Numbered from the stretch's first letter, positions 1 through 6,098 are shown. The stretch: DNA of 12,533 nt from an uncultured Clostridiaceae bacterium (GCA_958441075.1 CAUCBQ010000052.1:1-12533), one strand, 5' to 3'. Notes: a model not told the origin generated them from the letters alone. Translations and numbers: made by a program.

Positions 1-712
1 GGACGCTTCTGTATACCAGCAGCCTGCCGTTACCATCATTGAACTCATGGGGCGTCATGCGGGATGGGTCACTGCCGCCAGCGCGCTTGCAAGGAAGTTT
101 CCCGGCGACAACCCCATGCTGATCTATATGCCGGAATCCGATTTTAATATGGAAGAGTTTTTAAATGACGTCGAAAGCGCCTTAAAGAAAAGCACAGCTG
201 TGGTTGTCTGCGTTTCTGAAGGCATCCATGACGCTTCCGGCCGTCTGATCTGCGAATACTCTACTGAAGCTCAGGTAGATACCTTTGGACACAAAATGCT
301 TACAGGCTGCGGAAAGCTTTTGGAAAGCTATGTACGCAACCGTTTTGGAGTCAAGGTCCGTTCTGTGGAGTTAAATGTAAATCAGCGCTGCAGCAGCCTT
401 CTCTCCTCTCTTACAGATATTGATGAAGCCTGTGAGGCAGGGCGCTTTGCAGTCCGTCTCTCCCTTGAAGGCGTGACTGCAAAGATGATCACCTTTGAGC
501 GCTCTGAGGGAAAGGAGTATTCCATCCATCTGGGCATTACAGACGTTTCCAATGTGTGCAACAAAGAAAAGCCCTTCCCGCCTCACTGGATCACCGGAAA
601 CCACAACGATATCGGTCCTGAATTTACCGCCTATGCCCTTCCTCTGATTCAGGGACGGCCACAGCATATCCTGGAAGACGGACTTCCAAAATATCTGTAC
701 CGCAAGGGCTGA
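1..712 (+). CDS. pfp: Phosphofructokinase, pyrophosphate-type (3' part only)
   Basis: This is the C-terminal 236 residues of a phosphofructokinase. The reading frame is open from base 2 and the start lies upstream of the window. The enzyme phosphorylates fructose 6-phosphate to fructose 1,6-bisphosphate in the glycolytic cytoplasm. Visible family motifs are E-L-MGRHAGW at visible residues 14-22 (MGR contacts the sugar phosphate), VCVSEG around residue 71, and NQRCSS followed by TDIDEA, which matches the sugar-phosphate arginine region. MGRHAGW is the form common in PPi-dependent and mixed-substrate enzymes, whereas ATP-dependent PfkA usually has MGRHCGD. The residues that decide ATP versus PPi lie upstream and are not visible, so the phosphoryl donor is inferred. 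The stop codon is 40 bp before the preferred start of the radical SAM gene, which suggests cotranscription. Confidence 0.87.
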   Translation, partial: DASVYQQPAVTIIELMGRHAGWVTAASALARKFPGDNPMLIYMPESDFNMEEFLNDVESALKKSTAVVVCVSEGIHDASGRLICEYSTEAQVDTFGHKMLTGCGKLLESYVRNRFGVKVRSVELNVNQRCSSLLSSLTDIDEACEAGRFAVRLSLEGVTAKMITFERSEGKEYSIHLGITDVSNVCNKEKPFPPHWITGNHNDIGPEFTAYALPLIQGRPQHILEDGLPKYLYRKG

Positions 713-752
713 AATGCCTGCCATCACCTTACTCTGCAAAGGAGCCTCTGCC

Positions 753-1697
753 ATGAACAGCCTTTTCTCTTATCAATCCTGTACCCTCTGTCCCAGAATG
801 TGCCGTATTGACCGCAGCAGCCAGACCGGCTACTGCGGATGTACCGACCAGTTAAAAGCTGCCAGGGCAGCCCTCCATAAATGGGAAGAACCCTGCCTGA
901 GCGGACCGGAATGGGCCAGGGGCGGAAGCGGCACTGTATTCTTTTCCGGCTGCACCCTCAAATGCTGCTTCTGTCAGAATTACCCCATCAGCAGCGAGCA
1001 GTTCGGGAAGGAGCTGACCTCAGGCCAGCTGGCTGATATCTTTCTCAGGCTGGAGGATCAGGGTGCGTATAATATCAATCTGGTCACTCCTACCCAGTTT
1101 CTTCCCTCAATCCTTCCGGCTCTGGACCAGGTCCGCTTCCGCCTCTCCATTCCGATCGTATACAACTGCGGAGGCTATGAGCGGACGGAGATCGTAGAGC
1201 TTTTAAAGGATTATGTAGACATCTGGCTTCCTGATTTAAAATATTATGACTCTTCTCTTTCCGCCCGTCTGTCAAAATGCGGAAATTACTTTGATGCCGC
1301 CTCCCGCGCCATCGGTCAGATGATCCGTCAGACCGGTGCCCCGGTATTTGAGGAGCATCCTTCCGGCGATCCGTCCCGTCCGCCCTTTCTTCTTATGAAG
1401 AAGGGCGTAATCCTTCGCCACATGGTGCTTCCCGGTCACAGGGAGGATTCCATTGCCCTGCTGGAGTGGATCAGCAGCTCTCTCCCAAAGGGCCACTATC
1501 TGTTAAGCCTTTTAAGCCAGTACACCCCTTTTTACCACAGCTGCGACCATCCGGACATCAACCGCCGGATCACCTCCTATGAATACCGTAAGGTAGTGGA
1601 TGCCGCTCTGTCTCTGGGACTTACTCAGGGGTTTATGCAGGAAAAAAGCAGCGCAAAAGAAGAATATACGCCGCCCTTTGATCTGGAAGGTCTATGA
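753..1697 (+). CDS. Radical SAM protein, PflX / pyruvate formate-lyase-activase-like
   Basis: A 314-residue protein of the PflX-type radical SAM group. The cluster-binding motif CxxxCxxC is at C67, C71 and C74 (SGCTLKCCFCQN). A second cysteine set at C10, C13, C17, C28 and C30 fits the extra N-terminal cysteine region of this family. The partner glycyl-radical enzyme or other substrate is not known from sequence, and no glycyl-radical enzyme gene is nearby. The start is placed at the ATG at 753 because AAAGGAG lies at 738-744, 8 nt upstream, and the N-terminal cysteine region begins right after it. An in-frame ATG at 714 would add 13 residues but has no comparable ribosome site. The gene follows the phosphofructokinase gene closely, although the functions have no obvious link. 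Confidence 0.85.
   Translation: MNSLFSYQSCTLCPRMCRIDRSSQTGYCGCTDQLKAARAALHKWEEPCLSGPEWARGGSGTVFFSGCTLKCCFCQNYPISSEQFGKELTSGQLADIFLRLEDQGAYNINLVTPTQFLPSILPALDQVRFRLSIPIVYNCGGYERTEIVELLKDYVDIWLPDLKYYDSSLSARLSKCGNYFDAASRAIGQMIRQTGAPVFEEHPSGDPSRPPFLLMKKGVILRHMVLPGHREDSIALLEWISSSLPKGHYLLSLLSQYTPFYHSCDHPDINRRITSYEYRKVVDAALSLGLTQGFMQEKSSAKEEYTPPFDLEGL
1642..1674 (-). terminator. Possible minus-strand terminator inside the radical SAM 3' end
   Basis: On the minus strand GCGGCG (1674-1669) can pair with CGCTGC (1653-1648), six pairs including one G-U, around a 15-nt loop. Six T residues follow (1647-1642). This has the form of an intrinsic terminator and lies 44 bp beyond the 15-bp inverted repeat of the RNA candidate, so it could end that transcript. 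It sits within codons of the radical SAM gene, so the match may be chance. Confidence 0.35.
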
Positions 1698-1717
1698 TCC
1701 CTGCGTTTAGATACAAC

Positions 1718-1775
1718 GAAAGACGGATATCGAATCTTTGACTAACCACGTTCTCGATTACGATATCCGTCTTTC
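1718..1775 (-). repeat. 15-bp perfect inverted repeat, 3' hairpin of the RNA candidate
   Basis: GAAAGACGGATATCG at 1718-1732 is matched exactly by its complement at 1761-1775. After a single bulged base at 1760 the stem continues with four more pairs (AATC 1733-1736 with GATT 1756-1759), leaving a loop of about 19 nt. It is the most stable element of the AT-rich block. Neither strand has a good T tract directly after it, so it is not a normal terminator. It may be the protective or closing 3' hairpin of the minus-strand RNA. A transposon end is a less likely alternative. Confidence 0.8.
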
Positions 1776-1923
1776 AACTATTTCGTCCATTGGACCAAGC
1801 CTCTCTTTCGAAACAATTGTTTCTTTTGTAACTCTATATTTAATTGTATTCACTCTGTTTTTCTTCTGCTCTCTTTTGTATATTCACTTGCTTCGGAACT
1901 ATTTTCCTTTTTACTTCTTTTTT

Positions 1924-2009
1924 GATTCGGTATCCTTCTCCGTCCTGATAATACTTTCTCGTCATATCACCAAACCGGGCACTCACTGCCTTTGATACTC
2001 TTATGAATC
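1924..2009 (-). other. Multi-branch helical domain within the RNA candidate
   Basis: Two nested closing helices are seen: GAUUC/GAAUC (1924-1928 with 2005-2009) and GUAUC/GAUAC (1930-1934 with 1994-1998). Inside them are a GGCA/UGCC hairpin (1978-1981 with 1987-1990) and a UGAUA/UAUCA hairpin (1946-1950 with 1965-1969). The nested plan without crossing pairs is what a folded RNA domain would show. Individual helices are only 4-5 bp, so the domain as a whole is better supported than any one pairing. Confidence 0.55.
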
Positions 2010-2192
2010 ATTTTGAAAATACGATCTTTTGCTTGTTCCTATCTTTCTTTCCAGATATTCTCTTTCGTTCATTTCCTTAAGACTGCAGTTCTTTTTACCA
2101 ATCGATTGGACTTTCTTTTGTTTCTTAAATCAATTTCCTCTTTAGCTGTCTGTACTATGTATGAGCAGTTACTCTTACAGAGTGTTTTCCCT

Positions 2193-2233
2193 GTTTCATC
2201 TATAACTAAATCTCTTTAGCTTATAAATGAAAC
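2193..2233 (-). other. 18-bp hairpin with GAGA (GNRA) tetraloop in the RNA candidate
   Basis: On the minus strand GTTTCAT (2233-2227) pairs with ATGAAAC (2199-2193). The stem continues through TTATAA, a single bulged G and CTAAA to a GAGA loop, giving 18 pairs with one G-U. GNRA loops are frequent tertiary-contact elements in large RNAs. The hairpin directly abuts a second hairpin (2234-2247), so the two could stack end to end. Confidence 0.72.
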
Positions 2234-2352
2234 GAAAGTTCTCTTTCTGGCGGTCCGTACCTCCTTTGCTTAGATTTTATTACTTTGAGTTGATTGTCTA
2301 CAACTCCTTATTGTCTTTTGTATCTTCTGTTCTTTTCTCTTTTGTTGTCTTT

Positions 2353-2381
2353 ATTATACAAAAAGAGTCTCTATTTGTCAA
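2353..2381 (-). promoter_or_regulatory. Perfect sigma-A promoter of the RNA candidate
   Basis: On the minus strand the -35 is TTGACA (2381-2376), the spacer is 17 bp and the -10 is TATAAT (2358-2353), all exact consensus. Predicted transcription start is about 2346. The sequence just upstream (2394-2460) is very AT-rich with A tracts on this strand and could act as an UP element. No start codon with a proper ribosome site follows, which fits an untranslated product. Confidence 0.9.
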
Positions 2382-2393
2382 GACTCTTTTTGT
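2358..2393 (-). repeat. 13-bp perfect dyad overlapping the RNA promoter; possible MATE terminator
   Basis: ACAAAAAGAGTCT (2358-2370) is exactly complementary to 2381-2393, with a 10-bp spacer that holds most of the -35. As RNA from either strand it forms an AAAAAGAGUCU/AGACUCUUUUU hairpin ending in a U run, as in a weak bidirectional terminator. It could therefore end the MATE transcript, which stops at 2510 on the same strand. It could equally be an operator for a dimeric repressor, because it covers the whole -35 to -10 spacer. Confidence 0.65.
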
Positions 2394-2509
2394 AAATTTT
2401 TAATATTTTTTGTCTTTTTATGAATTGTATATATTTATTGTAATTATTTGTATTTTTATACAATATTTACCAGTTATATGTGAGGAATTTTATAATATTA
2501 TCAGAATAT
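2394..2509. other. AT-rich intergenic stretch with an 8-bp inverted repeat
   Basis: This stretch lies between the MATE stop codon and the RNA promoter and holds no gene. It is almost all A and T. ATTGTATA (2424-2431) is matched by TATACAAT (2457-2464) across 25 bp. It may be part of the upstream promoter region of the RNA candidate or simple AT-rich sequence. Confidence 0.4.
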
Positions 2510-3865
2510 TCATGTTTTTGCATCCTCTTTGGGAAATTTCCTTCGGACCAGCTTAAATGTAGCCATATGGGCGGCCGCTGTAATCAGCCAGGATACCGGA
2601 TACGACAGGTAAAGAACTGCCAGTGAACGGTAAGCAGCAAATACTGTAAAAACCCAGAGAATCCGAAAACCACAGGCTCCGGTAAGAGAAACAATCATGG
2701 GAATCACCGAATACCCAAGCCCCCTTAAGCTTCCTACCATGCAGTCCATCAGTCCGCAGATAAAATATGTCCCGCAGATAATTTCCAGACGGAGCATTCC
2801 ATATTTAAGCACCTCGGAATCAGAAGAGTAAATTCCCAGAAGCTGCGTCCCCGCGCCCACAGCTGCCAGGCCCAGGACAAGCCCGATTACAGTAACTACA
2901 GCAAGGCAGATATTCTTTACCTTATTGATACGGCTGTACTTTCCTCCGCCCAGATTCTGGCTGGTGAAGCTTAAGCTGGTCTGGTAAACTGCATTCATAG
3001 CTGTATAGACAAACCCTTCGATATTGGCAGAGGCTGTATTTCCCGCCATTGCCACAGAACCAAAGGAGTTTACCGAGGACTGGATCAGCACATTGGATAC
3101 GGAGAAAATAGCGCCCTGCATACCGGCCGGAAGGCCAATTTTCACAATCCGCTTCAGCTTATCCATATGGATGGAGAGCTTCTTTAGATGGAGCTTCATC
3201 ATACCCTCTTCCGCCATCAGGCTCTTAAATACAAGAAATGCGGAAATATGCTCGGAAATCACCGTAGCCCAAGCCACGCCGTCTACTCCCATTCCAAGGC
3301 CTATTACAAAAAACAGGTTTAAAATCACATTGACCGCTCCTGCGGCAAAGAGAAAATAAAGGGGACGCCTGGTATCTCCTACCGCCCTGAGAATCGCAGC
3401 GCCAAAGTTATACAGCATCAAAACCGGCATTCCCAGAAAATAGATCCGCATATAAAGCACAGACTGATCCAGCACATCCTCCGGGGTTCCCATAATCCGA
3501 AGCATTGGGCCTGCGGCAAGCTCTCCCACAGCAACCAGAAGCAGGCCGCTTAAAAGCGCGGTTAAAACAGCGGTATGTATCGTTTCCTGAACATCCCGTT
3601 CTTTCTGCCCGCCATAGTATCTGGCTACCAGCACATTAACACCCACAGACAGGCCTACAAAAATATTAATCAGAAGATTAATTAAGGATGAGGTTGAACC
3701 TACGGCTGCCAGCGCCGTGCTTCCGGAAAACCTTCCCACCACAACAATATCCGCCGCATTAAACAGCAGCTGCAGAATGCCTGAGAGCATCAACGGAATC
3801 GAAAACAGCAGAATTTTTCCCAAAAGCGGACCGCTGCACATATCAATTTCATACGATTTTTTCAT
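2510..3865 (-). CDS. MATE family multidrug/cation antiporter
   Basis: A 451-residue polytopic membrane protein, the usual length for the family, with two homologous six-helix halves (roughly residues 12-200 and 235-430). It resembles MATE exporters: N-terminal IPLMLSGILQLLFNAADIVVVGRF, and GLPAGMQGAIFSVSNVLIQ at the start of the second half. Such proteins expel organic cations, drugs or metabolites using a Na+ or H+ gradient. The substrate cannot be read from sequence. The ATG at 3863-3865 is preceded by GGAGGT (3881-3876), 10 nt away. It lies 63 bp downstream of the HAD gene on the same strand, so cotranscription is possible, although a weak promoter is seen in the gap. Confidence 0.93.
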   Translation of the reverse strand: MKKSYEIDMCSGPLLGKILLFSIPLMLSGILQLLFNAADIVVVGRFSGSTALAAVGSTSSLINLLINIFVGLSVGVNVLVARYYGGQKERDVQETIHTAVLTALLSGLLLVAVGELAAGPMLRIMGTPEDVLDQSVLYMRIYFLGMPVLMLYNFGAAILRAVGDTRRPLYFLFAAGAVNVILNLFFVIGLGMGVDGVAWATVISEHISAFLVFKSLMAEEGMMKLHLKKLSIHMDKLKRIVKIGLPAGMQGAIFSVSNVLIQSSVNSFGSVAMAGNTASANIEGFVYTAMNAVYQTSLSFTSQNLGGGKYSRINKVKNICLAVVTVIGLVLGLAAVGAGTQLLGIYSSDSEVLKYGMLRLEIICGTYFICGLMDCMVGSLRGLGYSVIPMIVSLTGACGFRILWVFTVFAAYRSLAVLYLSYPVSWLITAAAHMATFKLVRRKFPKEDAKT

Positions 3866-3892
3866 AATCCCATTTACCTCCGTTTCAGCTTT

Positions 3893-3921
3893 ACTTTAGC
3901 ACAGGGAAATTCATTTTACAA
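3893..3921 (-). promoter_or_regulatory. Possible weak promoter for the MATE gene
   Basis: Minus strand TTGTAA (3921-3916), a 17-bp spacer and TAAAGT (3898-3893) lie in the short gap between the HAD stop and the MATE start. Each box matches consensus at four of six bases. It could add independent expression of the exporter. Confidence 0.3.
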
Positions 3922-3928
3922 GCACCTG

Positions 3929-4576
3929 TTAAACCGGAGCTTTCTCCTTACATATAAGCCTCAACAGATCCTTAGGAGCCTCAAAGCTATACCGGGGGAA
4001 GATAATTCCCTCACCGGAAACGCTGCCCCATTTTGCATATCCAAAATCAATTCCGGCCTTTTCAGCTGCTGCATAATCCGAAGGTGAATCCCCGATATAG
4101 ATCACCTGTTTTGGCTGGAGCTTCAACCGCTTCATACATTCAAGCAGCGGTTCCGGGTCCGGCTTATGCTTCTTTGTGTCGTCTGCCAGAACTGCCTCTG
4201 CCATATATCTGTGGATTCCCTTTGATACAATATCCACCTTATATTGTTCTTTTGTCTTGGAGGATACGATGGCCTGAATCATACCGGCAGAGCGGAATTC
4301 TTCCAATACAGCCTCAATTCCTTCATAAGGTTCTGCCTCCTCCTCGTATTCATTGACATATTTAACCCATCTGGCATAAACTGCTTCCTTATTCTGTATA
4401 TTCAGCTCCTTCATCACCCTCATGCCCGGATAGGCTGCAAATTTCAATACCTGCTCAAAGCTCCAGTCTTCATTCCTTTCTTCCTTAATGATTCGTATTA
4501 AGGGGTACAGATTCATATTCAGCGTATTTAAAATAGTGCCGTCAATATCATAAAACACTGCTTTGTACTGTTTCAT
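3929..4576 (-). CDS. HAD-superfamily phosphatase, phosphoglycolate phosphatase-like
   Basis: A 215-residue soluble HAD hydrolase of the subfamily with an alpha-helical cap. Motif I is FYDIDGT with nucleophile D10 and D12. Motif II is IVSSK at 103-107. Motif III lysine is K138 in KHKPDP. Motif IV is IGDSPSD with D163 and D167. All catalytic positions are present, so it should be an active phosphatase through an aspartyl-phosphate intermediate. The cap lies between residues about 15 and 85. Substrate is uncertain; phosphoglycolate, nucleotide or sugar phosphates are typical. The ATG at 4574-4576 has an AGGAG about 10 nt upstream. I see no strong promoter on its own strand. The mntP promoter overlaps its upstream region in the opposite direction. 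Confidence 0.88.
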   Translation of the reverse strand: MKQYKAVFYDIDGTILNTLNMNLYPLIRIIKEERNEDWSFEQVLKFAAYPGMRVMKELNIQNKEAVYARWVKYVNEYEEEAEPYEGIEAVLEEFRSAGMIQAIVSSKTKEQYKVDIVSKGIHRYMAEAVLADDTKKHKPDPEPLLECMKRLKLQPKQVIYIGDSPSDYAAAEKAGIDFGYAKWGSVSGEGIIFPRYSFEAPKDLLRLICKEKAPV

Positions 4577-4600
4577 CTTATTTGTTCTCCTATATTTTTC

Positions 4601-4629
4601 TTGACATTTTTCCTATCCTCTCCTACACT
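4601..4629 (+). promoter_or_regulatory. Sigma-A promoter of mntP
   Basis: The -35 is TTGACA (4601-4606), exact, followed by a 17-bp spacer and TACACT (4624-4629), four of six matches. Predicted transcription start is near 4636, giving a leader of about 70 nt. Confidence 0.75.
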
Positions 4630-4650
4630 GGTTCATAAACTGTGCCATTT

Positions 4651-4688
4651 ATAATCCCCTGGGCTCAGTGATCCAGCAGGGGAGTTAT
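4651..4688 (+). promoter_or_regulatory. Hairpin in the mntP 5' leader
   Basis: ATAATCCCCTG at 4651-4661 can pair with CAGGGGAGTTAT at 4677-4688: about 11 pairs with one bulged G around a ~15-nt loop. The ribosome site AGGAGG (4691-4696) starts 2 nt after the stem, so the hairpin could affect translation or mRNA stability. I do not see the yybP-ykoY manganese-riboswitch core that controls many mntP genes, and the leader is short for one. A DNA operator is another reading. Confidence 0.45.
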
Positions 4689-4705
4689 TCAGGAGGAAAA
4701 TAACC

Positions 4706-5269
4706 ATGTCATTAACAGAATTGTTTATCATTGCGGCAGGGCTGTCTATGGATGCCTTTGCTGTAGCGGTGTGCAAGGGACTTGCCATGACAAAAATGAG
4801 TTGGAAAAATGCCGGAATTGTAGGACTTTATTTCGGCGGCTTCCAGGGTATTATGCCCTTTCTGGGATATATGCTGGGCTCCCGGTTCAGCGGAACCATC
4901 GAAGCTTATGATCACTGGATTGCCTTTGTACTTCTGGGACTCATCGGAGGAAACATGATAAAGGAAGCTCTGGAGAGCGGAGAGGAAGCAGCCGACTCTT
5001 CTCTGGATGTACGGACCATGACTCTGATGGCTGTAGCAACCAGTATTGACGCTTTAGCGGTAGGTGTGACCTTTGCCTTTCTTCAGGTCAGAATCATTCC
5101 TGCCGTATCCTTTATCGGTATCATCACCTTTTTACTGTCTGCCGCAGGCGTTAAAATCGGAAATGTATTCGGCGGCCGTTATCAGAAAAAGGCGGAGTTT
5201 GCCGGCGGTCTGATTCTGGTTCTGATGGGACTCAAAATTCTTTTTGAGCATCTGGGCTTTCCGGGATAA
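4706..5269 (+). CDS. mntP: Manganese exporter MntP
   Basis: A 187-residue inner-membrane protein with six hydrophobic segments, the standard MntP length and layout. It is made of two homologous halves, each with the hallmark acidic motif: SMDAFAVA with D16 and SIDALAVG with D115. FGGFQ at 43-47 is also typical. MntP exports Mn2+ and protects against manganese overload. AGGAGG at 4691-4696 is 9 nt before the ATG. It forms a single-gene unit with its own promoter, a leader hairpin and a strong terminator. Metal-responsive control is expected from the family but the sensor is not identified here. Confidence 0.95.
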   Translation: MSLTELFIIAAGLSMDAFAVAVCKGLAMTKMSWKNAGIVGLYFGGFQGIMPFLGYMLGSRFSGTIEAYDHWIAFVLLGLIGGNMIKEALESGEEAADSSLDVRTMTLMAVATSIDALAVGVTFAFLQVRIIPAVSFIGIITFLLSAAGVKIGNVFGGRYQKKAEFAGGLILVLMGLKILFEHLGFPG

Positions 5270-5282
5270 AACAGCCCGGTTT

Positions 5283-5342
5283 AAAAAAGCATCTGAGCAT
5301 TCCGGAACCGCGCATGGTTCCCGGACCGCCCAGATGCTTTTT
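5283..5342. terminator. Bidirectional terminator between mntP and the convergent wall-binding gene
   Basis: An A run and GCATCTG (5283-5295) pair with CAGATGC and a T run (5331-5342). An inner hairpin TCCGGAACC/GGTTCCCGGA (5301-5309 with 5316-5325, one bulged C) stacks inside. A and T runs on the two sides allow termination in both directions, serving mntP (+) and the minus-strand gene ending at 5355. Confidence 0.88.
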
Positions 5343-5354
5343 CAATGCACTCTG

Positions 5355-6098
5355 TCAGATTCTTATACCGCTTCCGTCCAGCTGATATCCGTCTATGGTG
5401 CAGTTTGTCATCATCACGCCATTATCCGTATTCAGATAATACCAGCTTCCCTTATACTCCTGCCAGCCGGTTTTCATATAGCCGTCCATGCCAAAAAAAT
5501 ACCAGCTGTCATTAATCATGGCCCAGGAGGTGAGATAATTATCCTGATAAAGATACCTCCAGCCCTTCTTATCCTGCTCCCAGCTTCCCAGATGGATGTT
5601 CCGGTATGGGGGCATATCAGCCTCAGGCAGAAGCATAAAATAATATGACTTCCTCTCATCCCCTCTGGCAAACTCGATCACATAACACCGCTCTAACGAA
5701 TCGTAAAGCTTTTCTTCACGTTCCTTTCCCATGGTCTCCGGACGGACTACCGGGTAGTGCTCTCCCTCTTTTAAGCCATAAACCCGGCATTCCAGACTTT
5801 TTTGTGTATCTCCCTCATAGGTAATGAGATAGTAATTTAAAATAACATCATCCAGATTTACATCATTTCTGTCCTTCGTAATGGTAAAGGTATCCTTATC
5901 TGATACCCGGTTTCCCATCACATAGGACGTATAGCCGTCGTAGACAGCCGTCTGCCGGTTATTTACATCCAGATGAAGCGTCACCGGAACCGGCGGCTTT
6001 CCTGCCGAACCGGCCTGAGCGGTAAAGGCGCCCGCGATGGTTAAGGCTGCTGCCGCAGCCAGCGCTTTTATGCAGTGCAGAATTCCTGCCTTTTTCAT
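5355..6098 (-). CDS. Secreted protein with C-terminal GW-type cell-wall (choline-binding-like) repeats
   Basis: A 247-residue exported protein. Residues 1-29 form a signal peptide (MKK, an Ala-rich core, AQA cleavage site after A29). Residues about 35-165 are a domain I do not recognise, rich in beta-type sequence. Residues about 170-245 carry roughly three aromatic wall-binding repeats, seen as GWRYLYQDNY, DSWYFFGMDGYMKTGW and GSWYYLNTDNG. Repeats of this kind bind choline or other wall polymers and hold proteins at the surface. AGGAGGT is about 6 nt before the ATG. It starts 25 bp after the tyrS stop on the same strand, so it is probably expressed from the tyrS T-box promoter, an odd partner for a synthetase. 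No catalytic motif is visible. Confidence 0.82.
   Translation of the reverse strand: MKKAGILHCIKALAAAAALTIAGAFTAQAGSAGKPPVPVTLHLDVNNRQTAVYDGYTSYVMGNRVSDKDTFTITKDRNDVNLDDVILNYYLITYEGDTQKSLECRVYGLKEGEHYPVVRPETMGKEREEKLYDSLERCYVIEFARGDERKSYYFMLLPEADMPPYRNIHLGSWEQDKKGWRYLYQDNYLTSWAMINDSWYFFGMDGYMKTGWQEYKGSWYYLNTDNGVMMTNCTIDGYQLDGSGIRI

Larger units (their letters stand above)
1718..2346 (-). ncRNA. Candidate large structured non-coding RNA (~630 nt, ROOL-like size)
   Basis: The block begins 7 nt after a perfect sigma-A promoter and has no convincing gene on either strand. The transcript would be purine-rich, mostly A, and poor in U. Hand folding finds at least ten local or nested helices. Examples are GAGUUG/CAACUC (2287-2292 with 2301-2306), an 18-bp hairpin with a GAGA loop (2193-2233), a stacked GAAAG/CUUUC hairpin (2234-2247), UUAAGA/UCUUAA (2077-2082 with 2123-2128), UAUCU/AGAUA (2040-2044 with 2053-2057), a multi-branch domain (1924-2009), a long-range GCUUG/CAAGC helix (2031-2035 with 1796-1800), and a final 15-bp stem. 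Several reading frames stay open for 40-55 codons in overlapping positions, as expected for U-poor sequence rather than one gene. Size and style recall ROOL, GOLLD or OLE RNAs, but I cannot match a covariance model by eye. The 3' end is uncertain and could extend to about 1642. Confidence 0.72.

Noticed and set aside
714..752. Upstream start (714) for the radical SAM gene
   Set aside because: It lacks a ribosome site, while the ATG at 753 has AAAGGAG at 8-nt spacing.
1843..2215. Minus-strand open frames in the RNA block (2215-2072, 2129-2004, 2007-1843) as a decayed gene
   Set aside because: Frames of 42-55 codons are open in overlapping positions in different frames, have no good start or ribosome site, and arise naturally in U-poor sequence. 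A degraded gene is not fully excluded, particularly for 2007-1843, but the helices fit an RNA better.
1738..2219. Two plus-strand open frames (1738-1995 and 2013-2219) in the AT-rich block
   Set aside because: They translate to Phe/Leu/Ser-rich strings with no ribosome site or family resemblance. They are the complement of the purine-rich RNA candidate.
1718..2393. Group I or II intron, tmRNA or RNase P RNA identity for the AT-rich block
   Set aside because: No group II domain V, tmRNA tag or alanine-acceptor end, or RNase P core sequences were recognised.
4636..4705. yybP-ykoY riboswitch before mntP
   Set aside because: The characteristic core is not seen and the leader is too short.
5244..5648. 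Plus-strand frame after mntP
   Set aside because: It crosses a strong terminator and is antisense to the secreted wall-binding gene.
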